Positions 7,769 through 14,425 of a DNA stretch of 35,195 nucleotides are shown here, in pieces (the first letter of the stretch is position 1; each line of letters starts with the position of its first letter). The notes under the pieces were generated by a model. That model searched no databases. It was not told where the DNA came from and saw nothing but the letters and a program-made list of their open reading frames with translations. Origin of the DNA: DATEZO01 sp035255485 (lineage in GTDB: Bacteria; Pseudomonadota; Gammaproteobacteria; Burkholderiales; Burkholderiaceae_D). The stretch lies in assembly GCA_035255485.1 (NCBI GenBank), contig DATEZO010000008.1, positions 1 to 35,195 of the forward strand, read 5' to 3'. The position numbers and the translations under genes were made by a program.

Positions 7769-8329
7769 TCAGAAATGATAGCTGGCTTTTACGTTCAGAA
7801 AATTTACGCCGGTATTGGGCTTTTTGTAGCCGCCATTCGAGAAATGCTGGATCTTCGCGCCGATTTCCCACTTGTTGTCGAACACGTAGCCGATGCCAAT
7901 GTGGTCGCCAAACTGGAACAGCGTGGAAAGACGATAATCATCGTTGTCATACAGCCTGGATAAACGGTGTACGCCGATGCCGCCTTCGGCATAGAAGCCC
8001 TTTTTGTCATCGCGTTCAAATCGAAATACCGGGGTAAAGCCGATATCGGTGAGATGCTGGATGGCGCCTTCTGCGTTTTTGTATCGGTTCGCGCGCCATG
8101 CCCCGAAACTCGCATCCCAATAACCGCTCAGGTGGGTGCCGTTCGATTGAAACCAGCGAGCACTCCAGTCTGACTGAATACCCACCCGTACCATCTGCGT
8201 TCTGGTGCCGGTAGCGAACTCGGCAGAGACCGAATCGACCAACCGACCGTCGGTAGCGAAAGCAAATGGTGCCGCCATGAGCGCGGCACCAGCAGTAAAG
8301 AATTTCAGGAAATTATGCCGGGGACACAT
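7769..8329 (-). CDS. pagL: Lipid A 3-O-deacylase PagL-like outer-membrane protein
   Basis: This 186-residue protein has a signal peptide (FFTAGAALMAAPFAFA), then an 8-stranded beta-barrel pattern ending in the outer-membrane C-terminal Phe (ASYHF). The PagL signature near the end is IQHFSNGGYKKPNTGVN (residues 160-176). His162 and Ser164 match the catalytic His-x-Ser pair of PagL, which removes the 3-linked acyl chain of lipid A. The position 14 residues after the His, where Pseudomonas aeruginosa PagL has its catalytic Glu as I remember it, is Asn176 here. AAGAG precedes the ATG at 8329. The DUF4148 gene lies 52 nt upstream on the same strand, so cotranscription is possible. Confidence 0.82.
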   Translation of the reverse strand: MCPRHNFLKFFTAGAALMAAPFAFATDGRLVDSVSAEFATGTRTQMVRVGIQSDWSARWFQSNGTHLSGYWDASFGAWRANRYKNAEGAIQHLTDIGFTPVFRFERDDKKGFYAEGGIGVHRLSRLYDNDDYRLSTLFQFGDHIGIGYVFDNKWEIGAKIQHFSNGGYKKPNTGVNFLNVKASYHF

Positions 8330-8381
8330 GGTATCTCTTGTCGTAGAAGGCCGTCAGCCAAGATGTAGCGTCTATTGTATC

Positions 8382-8666
8382 TTACCGGGCCGCCTGGCGC
8401 TTGACGTCGCGCGCATTCTGAATCGCTTCTGCGCGCACTTCATTGCGTGTCTGCGTGCCGGCATTGGCATAGGTGGATGGCTCGAACCACTCGGTATGGG
8501 TCATCTGGCCCTGGGCTTGTGCTGTCTTCAGTTCGGCGATGACTTCGGCGCGGGTCTTGGTCGAGACGAAATTCGTAAAATCGTCGAAGTTGCCGGTGAT
8601 ATCGGCGTAAGCGGAGCCGGCGGCGGCAAAAACGGCAACGGCAGCGATCAAGTTCCTGGTATTCAT
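8382..8666 (-). CDS. DUF4148 domain small exported protein
   Basis: This 94-residue protein has a clean signal peptide (MNTRNLIAAVAVFAAAGSAYA) and a short charged, Ala/Gln-rich mature part with KTRAEVIAELKTAQAQG and RNEVRAEAIQNAR, typical of the DUF4148 proteins abundant in Burkholderiales. The function is unknown; they are thought to be periplasmic. The ATG at 8666 is set by GGAGAAGAAA immediately upstream. It is divergent from the LysR gene at 8864 and lies upstream of the PagL-like gene in the same direction. Confidence 0.88.
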   Translation of the reverse strand: MNTRNLIAAVAVFAAAGSAYADITGNFDDFTNFVSTKTRAEVIAELKTAQAQGQMTHTEWFEPSTYANAGTQTRNEVRAEAIQNARDVKRQAAR

Positions 8667-8863
8667 TTTCTTCTCCAATCAGATTAGGTAGAGGACTCCG
8701 GGCTCGAAGGATGCCGAAACCCGGCTCGGTAAGCCACACCGCATGTGTTGTGCTTTCATGTTGTGCTCTCATCGATAAAGTTCAGTGTATGCGTTGTTAA
8801 ATCAGAAAAAAAGGTGAATAATTACAATACATAATTGATAAATCAGGAATAATTAAATTATCT
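8667..8863. promoter_or_regulatory. Divergent promoter region between DUF4148 gene and lysR gene
   Basis: This is 197 nt between divergent starts. The part next to the regulator (about 8800-8863) is very AT-rich, with several ATAATT and TAATTA motifs, and is the likely site of the LysR promoter and self-regulation. LysR regulators usually control a divergent neighbour, so the DUF4148 gene, and perhaps pagL behind it, are candidate targets. No exact operator can be assigned by eye. Confidence 0.4.
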
Positions 8864-9781
8864 ATGGATCGTTTGCAATCAATGCGCGTCTTTGTCAAGG
8901 TGGTCGAGCAGGGGGGATTTGCCCGCGCAGGCGCTGCGCTAGGAATGTCGAATGCCGTGATCACGCGGCATGTCGCAGACCTGGAAGAACATCTGGGTGC
9001 ACGGCTATTGAATCGCACCACGCGCCGGCAATCATTGACCGAAACCGGCCAGGCCTATCTGGGGCGGGTGCGGCAAATCCTGCAGGATATCGATGATGCC
9101 GACGCCATTGCCACCGCACATTCGCAGAAACCCGGCGGCACGCTGCGGATCTATTGTCATCCCGGCTTCGGACAATCCCAGCTGGCCCGGCTGCTGCCGT
9201 TGTATGCAGAAAAATATCCGGATGTGATGCTGGATGTCATGCTGTCCGACCGTTCGGTGGATCTGGTTGAGGAGGGCTTCGATCTCGGTATCTTCATCGA
9301 TTTCCAGAAATTCGACGCCCGCATGATCGCGCGTCAGCTGGCGATCGCAGAAGTAGTGTTGTGCGCCTCACCCGACTATGTGAAGCGACACGGTGCGCCA
9401 ACTACGCCGGAAGATATCTCAAACCATGTGTGCCTGAATTTCTCCTACGATCAGCTGCGCAATCACTGGTCGATCGGCGGCCGCGGCACGCCCATCGTGC
9501 AAATTCCGATCATCAGCAAGGTCCTCTCGAATAACGGCGACTTGCTGCGCCAGTGCGCGCTGGCCGGCATGGGCATCACGATTCGCACCTCCTTTGGCCT
9601 GGGCAACGATCTTAATTCCGGCCGCCTGGTGCGCCTGCTGCCGCAGCATCATCTGGGGCAGCTATCGGTGGTGATGGTGTATCCGAGCCGGCGCCTGCTG
9701 TCAGCCAAGGTGCGTAGCTTCGCCGAGTTCATGCATGCCCGGTTTCCGCGTCCGGAAACCGACCCGTGGCTGACAAAATAA
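8864..9781 (+). CDS. LysR family transcriptional regulator
   Basis: This 305-residue regulator has an N-terminal winged helix-turn-helix (residues 1-60: MDRLQSMRVFVKVVEQGGFARAG ... ITRHVADLEEHLGARLLNRTTRR) and a type-2 periplasmic-binding-like effector domain (about 90-295). Length and motifs are normal for the AaeR/CrgA-type subgroup with VFVKVVEQGGF. The effector is unknown. It is convergent with the DUF1045-PhnN gene, with only 6 nt between the stops and no visible terminator. Confidence 0.92.
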   Translation: MDRLQSMRVFVKVVEQGGFARAGAALGMSNAVITRHVADLEEHLGARLLNRTTRRQSLTETGQAYLGRVRQILQDIDDADAIATAHSQKPGGTLRIYCHPGFGQSQLARLLPLYAEKYPDVMLDVMLSDRSVDLVEEGFDLGIFIDFQKFDARMIARQLAIAEVVLCASPDYVKRHGAPTTPEDISNHVCLNFSYDQLRNHWSIGGRGTPIVQIPIISKVLSNNGDLLRQCALAGMGITIRTSFGLGNDLNSGRLVRLLPQHHLGQLSVVMVYPSRRLLSAKVRSFAEFMHARFPRPETDPWLTK

Positions 9782-9787
9782 TCTCTG

Positions 9788-11077
9788 TCAGCATGCTCCT
9801 CCTGCCGGCTCGCGTCGCAGCAGGAGCGCCAGCAAGCGTTCTCCAGCCACTTCGATCGGGCCGTTATTATCGAGCCGGATGACCCGCCCGTCCTGCAGCG
9901 GCGGGAACTGTGCAATACGCTCGATGCGCCGGTGCATCGCGGCACCGGTTTCACGTCCGCGCTGCGCAATCCGGCCGCATATCAGGGTTGCCTCCGCCTG
10001 TACCCAGATCACTTGCGCATCGGGAAATAATTTGCGCAGTCGCGGAAGATATTCGCGCGAGCCGTTGACGATCACATCGCGCCCGGCCTTCAGGTCGGCT
10101 TCGATTCCGCGCCGAACGCCATACCAGAGATCATTGGCCTGCCATTGCATTGCGAAATGACCTGTTGCCGCAAGCCGCAGGAAAGCAGCCGTATCGATTG
10201 GCTCGTGCGTTTCGGAGGCATGCGCCGGCCGGGTGATGGTGCGCTGGGCAAACACGATCCTTGCGCTGGCCGGCAGACGTTCCCTGACCCACTGCAGCAA
10301 GGTATCCTTACCCGAGCCGGAAGCGCCAACCAGGTAGAAAAGGCGACCGCTGGCGGGCAAGGCGGAATGATTTGCCGCTGCCTCGAAAGGAAAGCGGCGC
10401 CAGATCGAAAACAGCGCGCCGGGCTGGTCTTCGCGAAATAGCGTGAGTGCATCGATCACCAGCGGCACCGATCTGCGTACCGGTGCAAAATGCGCGTTGG
10501 CCGCCGCAAGGACCGTATCAGCAGTTTGCCAGTCGATGTGCGCCAGCCCGTCAGTCAATGTCATGTGAAACCGGAATTCCTCTTCCACACGTGGATAACC
10601 CCAGCGTTCCAGCAATGCTTTCTGCCGCCCGGTCAATGGCTGGCACCGGTATTTCGCCAGATCCTCCGGGGCTGATGGCGCGCGCAGCAGGTCGAAATAA
10701 TCGAGGCAGTGCGCCGCCAGCGTGCCGATCGCATCCTCTGGCCCGGCTGCGCACAGGGCAAGAAAATTCTCCAGCGGCCGCACCTGCACATCCTTTAGCG
10801 CAATCGGCCCTTGTTGTGCGCAAAATGCCTGGGCCATGGACAGCAGGCTCGATTCGGTGAATCCATTGTTCAGGCGGAAGGGCGCCTTGAGCGTCGCATG
10901 AAAGCCATAACGGCGCGCATCGGAAGTCAGTTTCGCCAGTAGCAGATGCGGAATACCGCCATTGCCCGGTTGTGGGATTTCCGTATTATCGAGCGCGTCG
11001 CGCCCCAGCCAGCGGCACCCTGCCCTCCACCAGGGCGAATCCGGAGCGGGTGCAAAATAAAGTCCGTAACGTGTCAT
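9788..11077 (-). CDS. phnN: Fusion of DUF1045 (2H phosphoesterase-like) and PhnN ribose 1,5-bisphosphate phosphokinase
   Basis: This is a two-domain protein of 429 residues. Residues 1-235 match the DUF1045 phosphonate-operon protein: RYGLYFAPAPDSPWWRAG start, then two H-x-T motifs, FHATL (His60) and FHMTL (His171), the pattern of 2H phosphoesterases. Residues 245-429 are PhnN: Walker A GASGSGKDT (251-259), AQRTITRPA and LWYGVRRGIEADLKAGRDVIVNGSREYLP. PhnN converts ribose 1,5-bisphosphate to PRPP at the end of carbon-phosphorus lyase phosphonate breakdown. No other phn gene is in this window. The ATG at 11077 matches the usual N-terminus of DUF1045 proteins. An upstream ATG at 11164 overlaps the LysR stop as ATGA and would add 29 unrelated residues; it may mark translational coupling. 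Confidence 0.88.
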   Translation of the reverse strand: MTRYGLYFAPAPDSPWWRAGCRWLGRDALDNTEIPQPGNGGIPHLLLAKLTSDARRYGFHATLKAPFRLNNGFTESSLLSMAQAFCAQQGPIALKDVQVRPLENFLALCAAGPEDAIGTLAAHCLDYFDLLRAPSAPEDLAKYRCQPLTGRQKALLERWGYPRVEEEFRFHMTLTDGLAHIDWQTADTVLAAANAHFAPVRRSVPLVIDALTLFREDQPGALFSIWRRFPFEAAANHSALPASGRLFYLVGASGSGKDTLLQWVRERLPASARIVFAQRTITRPAHASETHEPIDTAAFLRLAATGHFAMQWQANDLWYGVRRGIEADLKAGRDVIVNGSREYLPRLRKLFPDAQVIWVQAEATLICGRIAQRGRETGAAMHRRIERIAQFPPLQDGRVIRLDNNGPIEVAGERLLALLLRREPAGGAC

Positions 11078-11160
11078 GCTGACGATCGGTAAACCGTGTG
11101 CCCTGGCGATTTGAATATTTCTGATCGTAACCGGGCATGACGCCGGGCATTTGACATCGC

Positions 11161-11856
11161 TCATTGATCAGCAAAAGTCGGATTCCCTGGGTCGGGCTGG
11201 TTACACAGCAATTGATTTCGATGCCGCGGATGCGCAAATTCATCGGCGAACATCTGTTCAGTTTCATTACCATTCCGGCCAAGCAGCATCAACGGATGCT
11301 CCGGATGCGCTACCGGAATGGATTCGATTTCCAGCAGTGGTTCACCGAAAAAACCGAGCGGTACGCTGTCGCTGATTGCCAGACCGACGTTAAGATCGCG
11401 CAGAACGTCATCCGCCTTCAGCATCGCTACCTCACACAGGTGAACATGTGCAATCCCATTGCCAAGCATGGCGAACTTATTCAACGCCTGCATCAATATC
11501 CCGGTAGGGAAATTTTGATTGAATACCAGCTGCACCTCTTCACCCCACCCCCGTCCAAGATTTTGGGCAAATGTTTCCAGTTCGATTGCCCCCTTAAGCA
11601 TATGGCGCAACCGCTCCAGCAAAATACGCCCTTCAGGCGTGAGAATTGCCTTGCGGCCCTCGATTCTCAGTAGCGCTACACTCAACTGTTCCTGCAGCCT
11701 GGAAATGGTGCAGCTGACGGTGAATTGACTCAGATGCAGCGCATTGGCAGCATCTGCATATCCGCCACAATCAATGACGTCGTAATCGATGTCGAAACCT
11801 GTATTACAAGAGGTTTCCCGCAAGGTTAAACTATGTACTGCATCGCTGTTTCGCAT
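11161..11856 (-). pseudogene. Degenerate LysR family regulator
   Basis: The frame encodes 231 residues that match LysR in the middle (DCGGYADAANALHLSQFTVS, RLQEQLSVALLRIEGRKAILTPEGRILLERLRHML, FNQNFPTGILMQALNKFAMLG). The N-terminus is abnormal: where the family has a start followed by about ten residues leading into the first helix, this frame has GFDIDYDVIDCGG. That looks like a DID start region with a few codons lost before DVIDC, and no ATG in place. The C-terminus departs from the family after LMLLGRN and ends about 70 residues short. I infer a decaying regulator. It ends in an ATGA overlap with a possible extended start of the DUF1045-PhnN gene. Confidence 0.65.
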
Positions 11857-12043
11857 CCAGCACCCATTAGCCGTGGCACGACTCCCATGCGGATGCTACC
11901 GGCAGACGTATCCTGCCCAAAAATGTAATTATCCGCCGCGTCATTCCCTGCAGGAAATCTTGCCGGGATAATGCATGAGAAAAGCCGGCCAAGTGGCCGC
12001 GCACCATGGTATGTTTTCATCTTGATAGCCTTTTATTAAAGCC

Positions 12044-12835
12044 ATGTGCCAGCTTCTCGGAATGAATTGCAACGTTCCTACCGATATCGTGTTCAGTTTC
12101 ACCGGGTTTGTCACACGCGGCGGCCGTACCGACACGCACAATGACGGCTGGGGCATCGCCTTTTTCGAAGGCGCGGGCGTGCGTCATTTCGTGGATTACC
12201 AGGCCGCCGTCGCGTCACCGATCGCCGATCTGATCAAGCGTTGCCCAATCAAATCGAAAAATGTCATTGCGCATATTCGCAAAGCGACTCAAGGCCGCAT
12301 TGCGCTGGAAAATTGCCACCCCTTCGTGCGCGAATTGTGGGGCCGGTATTGGGTATTCGCCCACAATGGCGACCTGAAAAACTTTGCACCGCCACTGGAC
12401 GGACCCTACCATCCTGTCGGCAACACTGACAGCGAATGGGCGTTTTGCCATGTGCTGCAACAATTGCGGCAGCGCTTTGGCGACCGACCGCCCGCATTGC
12501 CAGCGCTGACCGCAGCACTGCAGGAACTGGCGCGCGACATCAGCGCCTATGGTCCGTTCAACATGATGCTGTCGGACGGATCGGCATTGTTTACCCATTG
12601 CTCGACAGCGCTGTATTACATTGTGCGCAAGCATCCGTTTCCGACTGCCAGGTTGTCGGATGAAGATGTCATGGTCGATTTTTCGCAAGTGACCACACCG
12701 GACGATCGCGTTGCAATCATCGTGACACAGCCGCTTACCACGAACGAACCTTGGATCCAGTTTGCAAGTGGAGAAATGAAAGTATTCGTGGATGGCATGC
12801 CGTTGCCGCCGGTGCCGGACCAGCTTCGGGCGTAA
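12044..12835 (+). CDS. Class II glutamine amidotransferase (YafJ-like)
   Basis: This 263-residue Ntn-type amidotransferase carries the catalytic Cys2 exposed after Met removal (MCQLLGMN). The supporting motifs are RGGRTDTHNDGWGIAFFEG (residues 25-43), IAHIRKATQG, ENCHPF, FAHNGDLKNF (about 107-116) and the NTDSE substrate loop. The stand-alone domain without a synthase partner resembles E. coli YafJ, whose substrate is not well defined. The start is fixed by the need for Cys at position 2. It stands alone, followed by two hairpins that probably end the transcript. Confidence 0.93.
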   Translation: MCQLLGMNCNVPTDIVFSFTGFVTRGGRTDTHNDGWGIAFFEGAGVRHFVDYQAAVASPIADLIKRCPIKSKNVIAHIRKATQGRIALENCHPFVRELWGRYWVFAHNGDLKNFAPPLDGPYHPVGNTDSEWAFCHVLQQLRQRFGDRPPALPALTAALQELARDISAYGPFNMMLSDGSALFTHCSTALYYIVRKHPFPTARLSDEDVMVDFSQVTTPDDRVAIIVTQPLTTNEPWIQFASGEMKVFVDGMPLPPVPDQLRA

Positions 12836-12839
12836 TCAT

Positions 12840-12859
12840 ATACAGCCTGCTGTATTTTT
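12840..12859 (+). terminator. Short hairpin with T-run after amidotransferase gene
   Basis: ATACAG (12840-12845) pairs with CTGTAT (12850-12855) across the 4-nt loop CCTG, followed by TTTT. It starts 4 nt past the stop codon. The stem is short, so it is weaker than the next hairpin. Confidence 0.45.
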
Positions 12860-12898
12860 AAAACGCCCCTGTTTTGTTGCGAATTACGGCGTTTTTTT
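12860..12898 (+). terminator. Rho-independent terminator candidate after amidotransferase gene
   Basis: AAAACGCC (12860-12867) pairs with GGCGTTTT (12888-12895) across a 20-nt loop and runs into a seven-T stretch. The A-run before and T-run after make it potentially bidirectional, but only the plus-strand gene points into it. Confidence 0.6.
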
Positions 12899-12997
12899 AC
12901 TATACTCCCGCATAATGTTCGATGGCAAGCCAATAAATAGGGGTTGCGGCAGACATCGAGCTGTTCGTCGGCGACAGCAAGATATCCAAGCAAAAAA

Positions 12998-13040
12998 TTG
13001 ACATATGGAAACAATAATGCGCTAAAGTAATCATACTTTA
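12998..13040 (+). promoter_or_regulatory. Promoter and palindromic operator candidate for EAL-HDOD gene
   Basis: A consensus TTGACA lies at 12998-13003. TAAAGT at 13023-13028 could be the -10 with a long 19-nt spacer. TAAAGTA (13023-13029) and TACTTTA (13034-13040) form a perfect 7-bp inverted repeat around ATCA, overlapping the proposed -10. This fits a repressor site, about 70 nt upstream of the start at 13108. Confidence 0.45.
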
Positions 13041-13107
13041 CGTAATGCCAACAGATCGAATATTGAACCAGGCGCTTCAATAACCTTACCATGACAAAAA
13101 CATTCCC

Positions 13108-14397
13108 ATGAGCGCTGCCGCCACTGCCGACACATCTGCCCCAAGATTGCATGTCAGGGAATTTTTCTTGGCGCGGCAACCGATCCTGGACCGTGATCAG
13201 CAACTGATCGCTTATGAATTGCTGTTTCGCGGCGCCGCCGGTGGCCCGGCGAATATCACCAGCGATCTGTCCGCCACTGCCGCCGTCATCGCGCATGCAT
13301 CCCAGCTCGGCATGGACAAGGTGATCGGTGATTCGATCGGCTTCGTGAATGTCGATGACGCGGTACTCATGAGCGACATTTTCCATTTCCTGCCGCGCGA
13401 CAAAGTCATCCTGGAAATCGTGGAAACGGTAAAGGCAACGCCGGAGCTCCTGGCGCGCGTCGAAGAACTGACCCGCGCCGGATACCGTTTTGCACTGGAT
13501 GACGTGATTGTCGATTCGGAAGACGTACGGCAGCTATTGCCGCTGGTGGAAATCATCAAGCTCGATCTGCGTGACATGCCATTGAGTGCGTTGCTGACGC
13601 TAACACCGCGCTTCAAGCTTCAAGGCAAAAAGCTGCTGGCGGAAAAAGTGGAAACGCAGGAACAATTCAAGCTCTGCCTGGACCTCGGATTCGATTTTTT
13701 CCAAGGGTATTATTTTGCCAAGCCGCTGATCCTGACCGGTCGGAAGCTGTCGCCTTCGCAAATCGCGATCATGCAATTGCTGTCCCTGATCATGCTCGAT
13801 ACGGATGACACCGAGATTGAAAAGGTGATCAAGCAGGATGTGACGCTCGGCATCAATCTGCTGCGACTGGTGAATACGCCGGCGGTTGGCGTCCCGCGCC
13901 GCATCAACTCTCTCAGCCAGGCACTGATGGTGTTCGGCCGCAACCAGTTGCAGCGCTGGCTGCAAATCATGCTGTATGCGGAACCTTGCAAAAAAGGGCA
14001 CAGCATGACGCCATTGCTGACGCTGGCGGCTGCGCGCGGCAAGATGCTGGAATTAATGGCGCAAAAACTCTACGCAGGCAATCGCGGCATGGCCGATATA
14101 GCGTTTACCGTTGGCATCATGTCGATGCTGGATACGCTATTCAGTCTGCCGATGGAAGAAATCCTGAAACAGATTCCGGTAGTCGACGACGTCGTCGATG
14201 CGCTGCTGTCGCGCAAGGGATTGCATGGCGACATGCTAAGTCTGGCGGAATGCATGGAGAACCTCGAGGAAGCCAGTCCCCAGCTCTTGTCCATCCTGGA
14301 CAAGCTGGGCCTGTCTGCCGACGATCTGTGCCAGATCGGCATCGCCGCATATGAATGGAGCGACGAGATTGCCCGCCGCTCGCGACAACTGCAGTAA
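13108..14397 (+). CDS. EAL-HDOD signalling protein with degenerate EAL domain (YuxH-like)
   Basis: This 429-residue protein has an EAL-like domain (about 18-205) followed by an HDOD domain (about 210-400). In the EAL half the signature is AYELLFR in place of EALVR. ILEIVET, ALDDVIV, EIIKLDL, LLAEKVETQEQF and FFQGYYFAKP are recognisable, but several metal- and substrate-binding positions differ from active c-di-GMP phosphodiesterases. I therefore infer a c-di-GMP-binding or protein-interaction module without catalysis. HDOD domains link to HD-type signalling output. Related proteins (CdgJ, YuxH) affect motility or biofilm; that role is only suggested here. The start lacks a clear ribosome-binding site. 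It is convergent with metH. Confidence 0.88.
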   Translation: MSAAATADTSAPRLHVREFFLARQPILDRDQQLIAYELLFRGAAGGPANITSDLSATAAVIAHASQLGMDKVIGDSIGFVNVDDAVLMSDIFHFLPRDKVILEIVETVKATPELLARVEELTRAGYRFALDDVIVDSEDVRQLLPLVEIIKLDLRDMPLSALLTLTPRFKLQGKKLLAEKVETQEQFKLCLDLGFDFFQGYYFAKPLILTGRKLSPSQIAIMQLLSLIMLDTDDTEIEKVIKQDVTLGINLLRLVNTPAVGVPRRINSLSQALMVFGRNQLQRWLQIMLYAEPCKKGHSMTPLLTLAAARGKMLELMAQKLYAGNRGMADIAFTVGIMSMLDTLFSLPMEEILKQIPVVDDVVDALLSRKGLHGDMLSLAECMENLEEASPQLLSILDKLGLSADDLCQIGIAAYEWSDEIARRSRQLQ

Positions 14398-14417
14398 AAA
14401 AACCAGCGGCGCGGCTG
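14396..14417 (-). terminator. Possible metH terminator
   Basis: On the minus strand, CAGC and GCTG (14417-14414 and 14407-14404) flank a GC-rich 6-nt loop and lead into a run of seven T (14402-14396). The stem is short but the T-run just after the metH stop suits an intrinsic terminator. It overlaps the end of the convergent EAL-HDOD gene. Confidence 0.4.
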
Positions 14418-14425
14418 CACGCAGC

